A stretch of 64,000 bases of DNA from Branchiostoma floridae. Taxonomy: Eukaryota; Chordata; Leptocardii; Amphioxiformes; Branchiostomatidae. Numbering within the stretch: the first letter of the stretch is position 1; each line of letters starts with the position of its first letter. Shown in pieces: positions 46,275-57,227 of this stretch. Where the stretch lies: the NCBI RefSeq assembly GCF_000003815.2, contig NC_049991.1, positions 19,297,014 to 19,361,013 on the forward strand. The letters run 5' to 3'. The notes below the pieces were generated by a model. That model was not told where the DNA came from and made no database searches. It saw nothing but the letters and a program-made list of their open reading frames with translations. The position numbers and the translations under genes were made by a program.

Positions 46275-46395
46275 TATGATTATATGGCCCCCTTCGGCCA
46301 GTTATGATCATGGTCAAATCCTGGTTTATATCAGCCCTACAGCTTCATCTATGGTAGTCTCTGCCACATATAGGGCACATCTGTGTGTGTTTGTG
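46275..46395. repeat. Dispersed repeat (relative at 58935-59055)
   Basis: TATATGGCCCCCTTCGGCCA, GATATCAGCCCTACAGCTT, GTCTCTGCCACA...GGGCACAT shared; copy 2 has an extra 25 bp. Confidence 0.75.
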
Positions 46396-46413
46396 TGGTG
46401 GTGGGGGGGGGGT

Positions 46414-46681
46414 ATCCACTATCTTTCGTCAGTGACACTGAAGTGATCTGGAAAAAAATGGTCTTTTATTTACTAACTATGAATGAGAACAATTTTGGAT
46501 GTCCAATAGGAAACAAGGTAAGACAAAGTTAGGTTGAAGACAATTTGGATTCCAATAGAAAACAAGGTAAGGCAAAACTTGTTTCCTATTGGACATCCAA
46601 AATTGTCCTCATCCATAGCTAGGGTATAAAAGACCGGTTTATTCCAGATCACTACAGTGTCACTGACGAAAGATAGTGGAT
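46414..46681. mobile_element. 268-bp palindromic MITE-like element
   Basis: Arms of about 100 bp (46414-46513 and 46583-46681): ATCCACTATCTTTCGTCAGT...TTTTGGATGTCCAATAGGAA and inverse, about 90 percent paired. The loop contains a further imperfect copy of the arm tip (CAATTTGGATTCCAATAGAA). Confidence 0.92.
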
Positions 46682-47018
46682 GCTGTTTTAACCGTATCCA
46701 AAATCACAGGCTGTTCCTTGATTAACTGCTTTTTGGTATATCTTATTACCTGGATGTCTAAGCTTCATCATATCATGTATATTCATATCATGTGCTGTTT
46801 ACCACCATGTGTCTAGACGAGGTGCTGAGCTCTTCTTCCTTCTAGCCATCCTATTGACGTATCCTCCATTAGATTCGACAGCTCGGCGACAGTGGCTTCT
46901 GTTCTGTTCGGCGCGTCAGCCTGCCTTTACTTGGCAAACTGACGTGTCGAAGCGCGAATCACCGCAAATGCTATTCACAAGAAGCCAGACTACAGACACA
47001 AAATAGAACTCTCCTTTA

Positions 47019-47455
47019 GCGGATTACAGGAGCAAATCTAACACTATATTGCCATGTCATAATCACTGCATTGTAAATGTTAGTTGCAAATGGACTTCTA
47101 ATATTAGAAAATGCACAAGGAATATCTTTGACATTCGACCAAGAACTGAATTAGTTTTGAACATTTGGTTTCCTTAATCTTCCTCTCTCTCCTCAGCGAA
47201 TTACAGGATCAGATCTATCATTATGTTGCCATGTCAAAATCACTGCGTTGTGAATAAAACTTGCAAATAGACTTCTAATATTAGAAAGTGCAGAAGAAAG
47301 ATCTTAGACATTCGAAAAAGTACTGAATTAGTTAATTAAGACAATTTGGTTTTCTTCATGTTCCTCTCTCTCCTCAGCGGATTACAGGAGCATAGCTAAT
47401 CATATTGCCCTGTCATAATTACTGCATTGTAAATATTAGTTACAAATAGACTTCT
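47019..47455. repeat. Tandem array, about 180-bp unit, 2.5 copies, with acceptor-like motifs
   Basis: Units start GCGGATTACAGGAG at 47019, 47196 and 47377. Each is preceded by a pyrimidine-rich run ending in AG; two of these are TTCCTCTCTCTCCTCAG, an ideal 3' splice site on the plus strand. Confidence 0.85.
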
Positions 47456-47954
47456 AATTAGTTATATTCTATTATGCACTACCTTGAAAATCGGCTGAAT
47501 AAAACAATAGAATACTGTACAAACATATACTAGTATACGCAACACATGTCGTATCGCATATAGTGGCGGAGCGCAGACAATGTGAGAGCAGCTACATATT
47601 CTTCTAATTATCCACAAGGCTGTTGCAGCTGCCAAAGCGAACGCTATTTCTAACAGCCAGACGTCCCCGAAAACAGAATTAGCCTATGCAGATAGCCGCA
47701 CTGGCCAAACACAGGTGTGTAAAAAGTGTCTAAATAGAAGCAAGCCGAAGTCTTGAAATAGATTTTTTAATGATAGCTGATAATACCTGACACCATAGGT
47801 GCCATGATGAGATGATGATGATACCTTACAAAACGCTCTCAACCCTTTGTTCAATTCAATCGAACTTTTGAAGGAGCAATTGTTCATGGTGCCCGAACCC
47901 TGATTGAACATCAGGCGAATAGTAATGCGGGGTCGAAGGACTGAATGATTAGGC

Positions 47955-48075
47955 TAGCAGAATGATACTCGAGAACTGGAGGTTTGATTCCTTTTGTTCC
48001 TTTCTAGACGATGTGTCATTGGGAAAGGCAATGTCCTCCCTCCGCCAGGTGTAAAAAATGGGTATCTGAGTTAGT
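47955..48075 (+). mobile_element. SINE fragment, degenerate
   Basis: ACTGGAGGTTTGATTCC (B-box-like), then TGGGAAAGGCAATGTCC and CCAGGTGTAAAAAATGGGTA, in the order seen in other SINE copies. Confidence 0.5.
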
Positions 48076-48431
48076 ATCTTATTTACCTCACCTACCAAGT
48101 TGCCCTGTCAAAAAGCATGGACATGTCTCAAAGACGTAATGTACCATGTCTAGTGTTATTATGTCGCTACTTCCATGGTAAATGCTCAGCAGAACTTCAC
48201 TCTCTTTGTGCCCCAACAACGAGCTTTCTCTGCAAGAACACGTTTTGACTTCCACGGCCTCCTTTTTTCCTCCGAAATCCACCTACTGAGGAGTTCCACG
48301 CTGACAGCTTCTTTCCTAGAACTACATCGTTATGCAAAAAGCTTCTATTCTAAGGAATTGCTTCCCTGTGGGGTACAATCTAAAACTTTTCAAGGTGTGC
48401 GAGTAAACATGCTCTGCTGAAAGTCAGACAC
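48076..48431. other. Unannotated stretch
   Basis: No supported feature. Confidence 0.4.
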
Positions 48432-48725
48432 TCACATTTTTCTAATTGGAATATGAAGGGAATCCTTATCAAACATTTTGACAATGTCTTCGAAGAATTG
48501 ACAGCAGGGGTAACTCAACTCATACATGCATGTCTGATCACAGTTCACCGTTGTTTCTCTCGCCACTTACTCAAAAAGACATTGCCAAGAAAGTAATGAC
48601 TGCAATGATTTGAAATTTGGAGGATATTAATAAAAGACTTCATACTACGAAGGTGTGGCCCGAAATTTGAGTTGTGCTTATTATTTCTGGGTGAGGCCGA
48701 GAACTTGTTGATCTCCTCTTGTAGA
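48432..48725. repeat. Dispersed repeat, copy 2 (see 7293-7560)
   Basis: Colinear with 7293-7560 and in the same orientation. Confidence 0.75.
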
Positions 48726-50299
48726 TGCGTGCGGGGTGAGTTTTGACAGGTGCACACTTGGTAGACTATGAAAGCGTGAACTGTGATCAGCAAAAGGGTA
48801 AAAGTAAAACGCCAGCGCTAACGAAATGTTTAATTTGATCAAAACCACCTTAGATCACTTAAAGGTTCAACTGAGCGAATATTGACATTTCTGACGGCCC
48901 AGTGATTTTCCAACATGTCTGCCCGGTCCTTAGTGAAGTACCCACCGGCTGGCGTTCATTGATTTAAGTTACGATGCCCTTTCGATCATGTACTTCGCTC
49001 GATACTAGCGTTTCTTGAATCCTTTAACTCCGTCCCTGGCGTAATTAAAAGGAACAAGAAACAGACACGACTACAAATGCCAAAGTTGCCAGTATTGAAG
49101 TGTGTGATTTCCTTTCATCGTCGGTCGACGTGCGTACACACGGCGGGGTTATACCGCCCCTTAAGGGGGATATACCCTTTCGCTGGCTAATTACATGACG
49201 GGGATGTACCAGGTCTTCCGCTCGCTTTTTCCTTATACCCCTGTCACATTATCCACTATCTTCAGGCGTACCGATGGAAGATCGGCCATATTTAAGATCA
49301 ACAGAGTGTTTCGCGTATTATTCACCTGAAAACCGTCCCTGTCACATATAAGCCATGCTTTGTACCTTGTACAATTGTTGTGTGATTGAGTTATTATTAT
49401 AAGCGAGGCTCGGGCGATTGCCGCAGAATCGTCGTCCGATCGATTTTCGCCAAATGTGACAAGTGTATTAGAACTGCCCATAAATAAAGTGTCACTAGAA
49501 ATGACCGGAACAACTAAGCAGGGTGCCATTGAACAACGCTCGGAGATGTGTAATAGTTGTTGCTATGTATTTTACCGTGTGCAATTGTTGTGCAATAAAG
49601 TTCAAATGTTTGAAAAGGTTGGGGTAACAGGTACTTAGATAGGAGACAATTATTTTCACATCACCGACGAGCGAGAAGAAGCCGAACTTATGCTAGCCTG
49701 CAATAGATATACAAGCATACATGTAATAGTAATGTCTCTGTCATGAGCGCTAGCTGCATTTAGCTCAAATTGTATAATAATGGTCTTCATATCTTCTAAG
49801 TGACGCTGGAGAAAAGTGCTGGATACGCAGTGATGAACGTTGGCGTTGAGTAAAAAAAATAGACACTCGAGAATTTTGTGTTCGTCAGACTTACAGGCGG
49901 ACTACTTGAAGGCAGGATAGTGGGAGTCTTTTAAGCCTTGACTTGAAGGGTTTCACGTTTGTTCTTACGGGCCGGCAATTGACGAGTGGGATGAATTGAC
50001 AACGCTGTTAATTCGAATAACATGTTCATTTCATTTAATTTAGAAACACAACAGTGACGCACGTCACCACGTCTTCCTGCTGCGTGTAGGCTGTAAGCCG
50101 GCACCTGGAGGCAACGGGTGGAGCCGTGTTTGTCACTTTCACTCACTTTCACTTCAATCACGTTGCCAAGCAACAGAAACACGCAACAAGATTTCAAACA
50201 ACAAGATGAACACCGAGCTGAATTGAAGCATAGCTCGCAAAGCCAAAAATATACCACATTGATGAATTCATTCAAAACTCACACTGGGAGGGACTCTTA
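48726..50299. other. Unannotated stretch upstream of the split SINE
   Basis: Around 49237-49460 CCCTGTCACAT-type phrases recur and one is inverted (AAATGTGACAAG), hinting at an old terminal-repeat element; too weak to call. Confidence 0.35.
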
Positions 50300-50449
50300 T
50301 AAGTGCGGCGGGTTGTTTTGCATGTACGTGTGTGGGAGGTGGCTCTCCCCAAAACACGAGACCTCCATTTAACGTCTTAGACGAAGCTAGGTACTCATTT
50401 CCACCTGAGTAAAGTGAAGAAAGCCGTGTAAAGTGACTTTCTCAAGGGC
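50300..50449 (-). mobile_element. tRNA-derived SINE, distal half, split by the LINE
   Basis: Body of the SINE family in reverse orientation (phrases ...GGCTCTCCCC..., ...GAGACCTCCATTTAACGTC..., ...CACCTGAGTAAAGTGAAG...). It stops at the LINE target-site duplication and resumes at 57226. Confidence 0.82.
50436..50449 (+). repeat. Target-site duplication, left copy
   Basis: ACTTTCTCAAGGGC, identical to 57226-57239. It is part of the interrupted SINE (the region where intact copies read CTTTCCCAAGGG or similar). Confidence 0.92.
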
Positions 50450-51098
50450 GGATGCGCGGAAAATCGGTGCGCGGATTTTGCTCAGGTCGGACGTGTGTTC
50501 CTATGCTCTCGTTTTTGAATCATTTCTGCTAAAGTTTTTGCTATTTTTCTGCTTGTTACTCTTCCTAACATTTTGTGACTTGTTTTCAGGTCCATTTGTG
50601 TTTGTTTCTCACTTTTGATTTTTTGTTTCTGTTCATTTTTGTCTCCGTGTGAACACACCGGCGAGCCAAGCCCATCCAGCGGCGGCGGTCTCGTGACGGA
50701 GCCCCGACCAGGCAGACTACTCAACGCCGAGGAAAGGAAGTAAGAAGGAAGGAAGGAAGGAAGGACGCGACATCGATCGAGGCCTGTCCCCTCACTCCAC
50801 GGTTTCCTGACCAGCGTTTTTCCTGACCAGCGAGTTTCCTGTGGATCGGAGAGGACCCCAAACCCGGTGCAGACAACAAACGCCGGCGTCCCTGGGACTA
50901 TAAACAACACTACAGACAGGTCATACGCTCCTTTTTCTGACTTCAACAACTTGATCACTCAAATCTATCACCAACTATTAAAGTTGGAGTGCTAAGGATT
51001 ACTCTGTTTCCAAGAATAATCCGTCTGAACCCGTTGTCTGGCAATAATACTGCTGAAGACTCCGGCGTAACCCAGAAGGAGATCATAACAAAGGCAAC
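50450..51098 (+). promoter_or_regulatory. LINE 5' UTR, presumed internal promoter
   Basis: 649 bp between the left target-site duplication and the ORF1 ATG. It has a T-rich first half, a GC-rich middle with a GGAA microsatellite (about 50742-50765), and no long ORF of its own. LINEs of this group carry an internal promoter here; no specific promoter motif was identified. Confidence 0.5.
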
Positions 51099-52301
51099 AT
51101 GGCGTCTAGAGAAGAAAGGGTGCGGCCCCTTACAACCAGCAACCATGTCCCTTTGCCTGGCGTCACACAACGGACGATCACACCAGTCTTCCTGAAGAAC
51201 CGGGAAATCGTCGGGGAAGATGAACGACCATTCACTACCAGAGAGATCTGTGGCGCTATGGAGAAAGTAACAGGATATGGCACCATAGAAGGAGCGCAGA
51301 GAATACGGGGGCTATGGCGGATCTACCCACAAACAGAAGAAGCCAGAATCGCCCTACTCCTCCATGGTATATCCCTGAGAAGCCGTCACTATCAACCTTA
51401 CAGTGACAACCCCTTCGTAGTACGTGGTACTGTGGATGTTCCAACAACAAGGGTGTACGTAAGTGACATTCCTCTATCGTACAGCAACGAAGAAATAAGA
51501 AGCTCCTTCGAAAACCTAGGGTGCACCTTGGTCAGCAAGATAATAGACGAAAGAGACAGAGATGAGAACAAGCGCCTTACAAGATGGAAGACAGGTCGCC
51601 GTTTCTTCCATATGAACATACCCAAAGACCCCCTACCACCAACTGTCAAGATGGGGCCATTCGTGGCAAAGATCTACCACAAGGAACAGCGAGACGCCCA
51701 AAGGAAACAAAACACGTTCTGTAAGAACTGCAAGCAGCCTGGACATACTCTCTCGAGCTGCCCAGAACCACAGCGGTGTTTTGATTGCGGCTTAGATGGA
51801 CACAAGAGAGGTGACCCCCGTTGTTTACACATCGACAGCGAGAGCGACGGTCAAGATCATGGACCGCAATCTGCAACTGACGATATCTTTACCACGCCTA
51901 AGGGCACTGACACGACAGCTGAACGATCTCCGCTACCAACAGAAGTGATCGACGACTTCTATAATGAGTATGTCGAGCGCCAACAGCCCAGTGCCGAGCC
52001 GACGGTGGCAGACCAAAACACTTCCGCAAACGTTGCCATAGAAACTGAACCCGGAAGCAGTTGGTCCGAAGCATCCAGAACCCCCGAGCCGAGACTGCCC
52101 ACTCAGCCGGGGGGACCGATTGACAGATTCCTGAAGAAAATGAAATCCACCTCTGGTGCTTCAAAAAAGACGAGTCAGAGAAAGAAAAACCGGTCAGCAG
52201 GTCAAAAACGACCTAGAAACAGCTCACCTGCTCACGACACGGAAGAGCCCCAGCGAAAACAACAGAAAGGTCCCCCACCTCCGCCCAGTGGTACGACCTG
52301 A
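51099..52301 (+). CDS. LINE ORF1: nucleic-acid-binding protein with zinc knuckles
   Basis: 400 residues from an ATG in good context (AACATGG). ORF1 proteins of LINEs coat the element RNA into a ribonucleoprotein and act as chaperones. Visible parts: an RRM-like region at about 117-195 beginning TRVYVSDIPLSYSNEEI; a canonical CCHC knuckle C208-x2-C211-x4-H216-x4-C221; a second, looser one C227-x2-C230-x4-H235-x6-C242; then a long acidic/Ser/Pro-rich region and a basic Lys/Arg/Gln-rich C-terminus. No frameshift or stop. It is followed by a 273-bp spacer and ORF2 in the same orientation. The RRM assignment is by eye and less certain than the knuckles. Confidence 0.88.
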   Translation: MASREERVRPLTTSNHVPLPGVTQRTITPVFLKNREIVGEDERPFTTREICGAMEKVTGYGTIEGAQRIRGLWRIYPQTEEARIALLLHGISLRSRHYQPYSDNPFVVRGTVDVPTTRVYVSDIPLSYSNEEIRSSFENLGCTLVSKIIDERDRDENKRLTRWKTGRRFFHMNIPKDPLPPTVKMGPFVAKIYHKEQRDAQRKQNTFCKNCKQPGHTLSSCPEPQRCFDCGLDGHKRGDPRCLHIDSESDGQDHGPQSATDDIFTTPKGTDTTAERSPLPTEVIDDFYNEYVERQQPSAEPTVADQNTSANVAIETEPGSSWSEASRTPEPRLPTQPGGPIDRFLKKMKSTSGASKKTSQRKKNRSAGQKRPRNSSPAHDTEEPQRKQQKGPPPPPSGTT

Positions 52302-52574
52302 GACTTTAAAGAACTTCCGGATTGACACCGCATATACGAACTGGACCGGATCCCGGATACTCGACTCATAGGACTCTGGATTATGCCAAACAAATACGAA
52401 CTGATCATGAGTTCACTATGTTATTAATGCAAGTCAAAGGTGAGTGCTTTACGCCTCAATGCTCTTGTCATGCGGTGGAATGTGAGGAGCAAAATAGTAA
52501 TACGCTGTTTGTTAACATCAACAAAAAAAACAGCATCAAAGTAATTGTGTACCATCTCTCTCAACCTCCTTGAT

Positions 52575-55500
52575 ATGAGCCTGTGTAATTTATCTCTTAT
52601 ATCTCTCAACGTCCGAGGACTCCTCGAGAAAAACAAAAGAAGTTCAATACTTTCATATATAAATAGGCAAAAGGCTGACGTAATATTTCTCCAGGAAACA
52701 CATTTCACCAATGACACCAGATATGTTCTAACTAAAGAATGGCAAGGTCCATGCTTTCAGAGCTTCGGATCGAATTGTAGCAGAGGCCTCGCCATACTGA
52801 TTAAACCTACACTTAATTTTGTCCTACATGATTGTAATTCTGTTGATAGTGATGGCAGAACACTTGTCTTAAATTGTATTATTGAAGGTGTAGAGCTTTG
52901 TCTTGTGAACATATATGCCCCAAACAAAACCAAGGAAAGAAATGATTTCTTTAAAAAGGCATCCATCTGGTTAAATTGCCATGACCCAATTAATCTACTC
53001 TGCGGAGGAGATATGAATTGTGTACAAAATCCCCTGGTGGACAAAAAAGGTGGTAGAGCTGACACAGCACTAAGATCAGTTACAGCTATGAAAAACCTAT
53101 GTTCTAAGTTAGATATGTGTGATGCCTGGAGGTCAGTGAATCCTGACACCCGACAATATACATGGAGGAACTTGGCCCAAAATGTGGCATGTAGACTTGA
53201 TTATTGGCTCATCCATAAAAGACTAGTAGAAAATATAGAAAAATGTGACATTAGACCTGCTATTCTTACTGATCACCAGGCAGTCTTTCTAAAGCTCAGG
53301 TTCAATAGAAGCTCTAGAGGCCCTGGGCTCTTTAAACTAAATGTGACCCTTTTAGAAGATGAAGAGTATGTCTCAGAAGTTTTTGATATAATAGAAGAAC
53401 AGAAAAACAGTAGCATCAAATCAAGTAGAGATAAACTAGACATGTGCCTTATAAAAATATCAGAGTTCTCCAGACAATACGGAGCAAAGAAAGCTATACA
53501 AAGCAGGGCACATATGGAAGATCTTGAGAGACAATTATGTCATCTCACAACTGTAATTGATGGAAATCCAACAAATGAAGACATCCTGACCTATAAGCAA
53601 GTTAAATCTAATCTAGAAAATCTTTACAAGAAAAAGTCCCATGGTGACTATATTAGGTCTCGAGCCAAATGGAGAGAAGAAGGGGAAAAACCGTCTAAAT
53701 ATTTCTTGAATCTGGAGAAAAAACGAGGCATAGAAAAGGAAATCGACTGTTTGTATATCGAGGGAAAGGAAGTGACAGACACCACAGAAATCCTTAACGA
53801 ATGTACCAATTATTATCGTAAACTCTACCAGGAAGACAATGTAGACAATGCTAAAATCGATGAATATCTACAAAACATACATCTCACCAATATGCTAGAC
53901 CAATCTGATAAGGAATTTCTTGACAAAACTATTACCAAAGAAGAATGCAAAGAAGCCCTCTTTGCCATGAATCTAAACAAAAGCCCTGGACTAAATGGTA
54001 TCCCACCTGAACTACTTAAAAAGTTTTGGCCTGCTATAGGTGATCTTATCTATGATTGCATACAAGAAACCCTAAGCAAAGGGAAGATGTCGGTACTACA
54101 AAGACGTGCAGTAATAAGACTCATACATAAAAAGAATGAGCGAAAGTATCTAGAGAACTGGAGGCCTATAAGCCTTCTGAATGCTGAGTATAAAATCTTT
54201 GCCCATATATATGCAAACAGACTGAAGAAAGTACTACACAAGTTGATTGACCATGACCAAACTGCATATATTAAAGGAAGATTTATTGGACAAAATGTGC
54301 GCCTGATCAAAGACATTATTGACTACACAGAAACTCAAAACTTACCTGGAGCGGTCATCTTTTTGGACTTTGCGAAGGCTTTCGATTCTATTAACAGACA
54401 ATTCATGTGGAAAGTACTGCAAAAATTTAATTTTGGCCCTAGCTTTATCCATGCCATGCAATGCATGTACAATGACATCAGCAGTAATATTATCAATCAA
54501 GGCTGGATGTCTGAATCCTTCCCACTTAACAAAGGTATCCGCCAGGGATGTCCTGTATCTGCACTTCTTTTTATCTTAGCAGTAGAAGTTATGGCTGTGG
54601 ATATTAGGAATGCACATGATATAGCTGGAATAAAAGTTAAAGACAATTCTAATGACTCTGTTGAAGTTAAAATATCTCAAGTAGCCGATGACACCACCTT
54701 ATTTGTATCCGATATTGCATCCATGGAAAATGCCTTTAGACATATTCAAGATTTTTGTACTGTTTCAAGCCTAACTTTAAATGTTAAGAAATGTGAAGGT
54801 TTATGGATTGGAACTTATGTTGATAGACAAGACACTCCCCTAGGTATATCGTGGCCTAAAACCCCAATAAAATCATTAGGAATATACTTCTACAACTCTT
54901 CCCTACACCATGAATGTGAACTGCTAAACTGGGAGAAGAAGATTGAAAGATTGAAAAATACACTACAAGTATGGAGATGCAGAAATCTAACCCTCTATGG
55001 AAAAATCACTATCATTAAGTCCCTAGCACTGTCTCAGATAACACATAGCATGGCAATGATTGTTACACCACCCTGGGTTATTACAGCTGTGAAAAAGGAA
55101 ATCTTCAACTTTTTATGGAAAGGTAAAAAAGACAGAATCAAAAGAGATGTGATAAGCCAGCCCATTGAATTGGGAGGACTAAATATGTTAAACCTAGATT
55201 ACCAGAAAAATGCACTTCTATCACGTTGGATCTATAGGCTAACATCAGAAGACAATTGTAGATGGAAAGCATTACCCCTACTATACCTCAGTTCTTTTGG
55301 CCCTAATAACCTCATATTAGGCATGAACTTTAAAACTGAAAGTGATGGCCCAGACCTAAACAATATTCCCACTTTTTATAAACAAGTCATACTATCCTAT
55401 CACAAAGCTGACAAAGTAGATGACATGAAACCCCATAACCTTAGAGACCAGATAATATGGTGCAATGAAAATGTGAGATCCCAGGGTAAAACTCTCTTCT

Positions 55501-56345
55501 TCCCTCAATGGATTAAGGAAGGAATCATCTATGTGAAAGACTTATTCCCAAACGGACGATTCCTCTCGACAGATAACCACCCAACGCTTAGTCATAGACC
55601 CAGTACTTTAATTGAACGCATTACTTTATATCAAGCTATACCCAGCACCTGGAAAGATTCTATTAAATGTGCTATAGACTCAGTTGACCGCCCAATACAT
55701 CCTGTTATCCCAACCCCACATCTGCTTGAACCAAGAACAAAAATGAAAATCAAGACAAAATCCTGCAAATCACTTTATACTGCTCTCGTTCAGAAACATG
55801 CAGTAGTTCCAAGCTGCCAACAGAAATGGCAGACACTTTTTGATATAGACTCTCTTAATTGGAAGAAGATTTGGAAAATGCTAGGTACAACTTCATGTAA
55901 AGAAACACAAATAGCAGAACTTAATTACAAACTACTTCATCAAATTTTACCATGTAGTGAGAAACTAAACAAATGGAAAATACAAGATGAAGTTGGTCTA
56001 GTAATTACTCCCATATGTATATTATGTGACAGTGGACATGTTGACAACTATAAGCATATGTTTCTGGAATGTAAAAGGCTAACTGACCTGTGGAACTTAG
56101 TACATACTTCTGTACCCTATAGCCCTAGTAACCCTTATATTGATTTTGAAGAGATTATACTAGGAAAGGTAAACCAGGCAATAAATGAAAATAATCTGAA
56201 GAGAAGAATACAAATAATATCTATAGCAAAGTGGGTTATCTTTAAAACATGGATCTTTTCTAGGAAGCTACCACAGCCCATTTCAGGTTATAACTTATCT
56301 TACATTTTCAACTGGGAAATCAAAAACAGACTGCATGATCTGTAA
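52575..56345 (+). CDS. LINE ORF2: AP-type endonuclease and reverse transcriptase
   Basis: 1256 residues from the ATG at 52575; the open frame extends ten codons upstream without an ATG. The protein nicks target DNA and reverse-transcribes element RNA at the nick. Endonuclease (about 1-240): LNVRG with N12, LQETH with E41, NIYAPN, GGDMN with D146 and N148, and LTDHQAV with D233-H234, so the metal-binding and catalytic set looks complete. Reverse transcriptase (about 470-760): SPGLNGIPPEL, ENWRPISLL, FLDFAKAFD with D598, IRQGCPVSALLF, and VADD with D705-D706. The C-terminal zinc-binding motif is C1148-x2-C1151-x9-H1161-x4-C1166. The length and domain order are typical of L1/Tx1 elements. No stop or frameshift was seen. 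Confidence 0.95.
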   Translation: MSLCNLSLISLNVRGLLEKNKRSSILSYINRQKADVIFLQETHFTNDTRYVLTKEWQGPCFQSFGSNCSRGLAILIKPTLNFVLHDCNSVDSDGRTLVLNCIIEGVELCLVNIYAPNKTKERNDFFKKASIWLNCHDPINLLCGGDMNCVQNPLVDKKGGRADTALRSVTAMKNLCSKLDMCDAWRSVNPDTRQYTWRNLAQNVACRLDYWLIHKRLVENIEKCDIRPAILTDHQAVFLKLRFNRSSRGPGLFKLNVTLLEDEEYVSEVFDIIEEQKNSSIKSSRDKLDMCLIKISEFSRQYGAKKAIQSRAHMEDLERQLCHLTTVIDGNPTNEDILTYKQVKSNLENLYKKKSHGDYIRSRAKWREEGEKPSKYFLNLEKKRGIEKEIDCLYIEGKEVTDTTEILNECTNYYRKLYQEDNVDNAKIDEYLQNIHLTNMLDQSDKEFLDKTITKEECKEALFAMNLNKSPGLNGIPPELLKKFWPAIGDLIYDCIQETLSKGKMSVLQRRAVIRLIHKKNERKYLENWRPISLLNAEYKIFAHIYANRLKKVLHKLIDHDQTAYIKGRFIGQNVRLIKDIIDYTETQNLPGAVIFLDFAKAFDSINRQFMWKVLQKFNFGPSFIHAMQCMYNDISSNIINQGWMSESFPLNKGIRQGCPVSALLFILAVEVMAVDIRNAHDIAGIKVKDNSNDSVEVKISQVADDTTLFVSDIASMENAFRHIQDFCTVSSLTLNVKKCEGLWIGTYVDRQDTPLGISWPKTPIKSLGIYFYNSSLHHECELLNWEKKIERLKNTLQVWRCRNLTLYGKITIIKSLALSQITHSMAMIVTPPWVITAVKKEIFNFLWKGKKDRIKRDVISQPIELGGLNMLNLDYQKNALLSRWIYRLTSEDNCRWKALPLLYLSSFGPNNLILGMNFKTESDGPDLNNIPTFYKQVILSYHKADKVDDMKPHNLRDQIIWCNENVRSQGKTLFFPQWIKEGIIYVKDLFPNGRFLSTDNHPTLSHRPSTLIERITLYQAIPSTWKDSIKCAIDSVDRPIHPVIPTPHLLEPRTKMKIKTKSCKSLYTALVQKHAVVPSCQQKWQTLFDIDSLNWKKIWKMLGTTSCKETQIAELNYKLLHQILPCSEKLNKWKIQDEVGLVITPICILCDSGHVDNYKHMFLECKRLTDLWNLVHTSVPYSPSNPYIDFEEIILGKVNQAINENNLKRRIQIISIAKWVIFKTWIFSRKLPQPISGYNLSYIFNWEIKNRLHDL

Positions 56346-57195
56346 TGTTTTACTTCTATCTACTTAGGTACTAAAAATGTTTTTAGCTCTTAATATGCTC
56401 TTACTCTTAAAAACTGTTTAACCCATAGTAGATAAAAGATAGGTCAAGTCCAGTCTACTGTGTTATAACATACTGTGAACCATCCATTGTTAAAAAGATA
56501 AAGTCTTGATTGTAAATAATAACTTGTTGTTTTGTAACCATCTACATGTATCATAAATATTCCATGGCAACCATGGAAATCATATGGAGTATAGTCGTTG
56601 TACATAATAGTCTGTATATGTACGTGAGAAAAAGGCTTGTATGTGCGAAGATTCTTTCCCTATGCAATACCTATTGTACTTTTTATCACCACCTGTGCAA
56701 TAGCTGTACTTGGTAGACATACTTGTTTCAACTTTCCTGTGCTGACCAAATGTACTCTTACCCATGTGATAGAAGACACATGTACTTATTATCACAACCT
56801 AGTCGGTTGATCGGGTTTACTGATTGATGCTGTGCTACACTCAATTGTGTAACAGCAAATGTAAATGTAACAGTACTGTGGTGGACTATCCTGTACTCTC
56901 TGCATAATTGCTGTGTATCAATATGTGTTGTTACCATGGGTACGGATATCTACTTTTTTACATATGTACACTTAGGATTAGCCACTTATGTTATTTTATG
57001 TTTGTCCTGCGATAGGAGACACATGTACTTTTTATCACGGCCAGTGTGCAATAGTTGTAGATTGTAGAAATACTGGTCCTATTGTGCATGTACTCTAACT
57101 TCCTCATGCGATAGTGGGCACTAGTACTTTGTTTTACTCACAGTAGCTTGAGTACTTGTTGACAAATGTACTACTTTCTGTTTTAAAGAATAAAG

Positions 57196-57198
<3 letters not shown>
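56346..57198 (+). other. LINE 3' UTR
   Basis: About 850 bp between the ORF2 stop and the poly(A) tail, AT-rich, without an ORF. It contains several degenerate repeats of a phrase close to GATAGNAGACACATGTACTT followed by TTATCAC (best copies near 56768-56800 and 57013-57040; weaker near 56660-56700 and 57110-57135). Confidence 0.7.
57189..57194 (+). terminator. LINE polyadenylation signal AATAAA
   Basis: AATAAA lies 5 bases before the start of an A27 tract that ends at the target-site duplication. Confidence 0.85.

Positions 57199-57225
<27 letters not shown>

Positions 57226-57227
<2 letters not shown>

Larger units (their letters stand above)
50450..57225 (+). mobile_element. Full-length non-LTR retrotransposon, L1/Tx1 type
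   Basis: A complete LINE of 6776 bp. The order is 5' UTR (50450-51098), ORF1 (51099-52301), spacer (52302-52574), ORF2 (52575-56345), 3' UTR with AATAAA at 57189-57194, and about 27 A residues to 57225. It is flanked by an exact 14-bp direct repeat, ACTTTCTCAAGGGC (50436-50449 and 57226-57239), the expected target-site duplication. Removing the LINE and one repeat joins two halves of a tRNA-derived SINE into a colinear sequence, which proves the insertion boundaries. Both ORFs are uninterrupted, so this copy is young and possibly competent. The RT and C-terminal CCHC arrangement, with APE-type endonuclease and no restriction-like nuclease, fits the L1/Tx1 group; the clade call is by motif resemblance only. 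Confidence 0.93.

Noticed and set aside
52757-53149. Minus-strand ORF of 130 codons inside the LINE
   Set aside because: Antisense shadow of ORF2.
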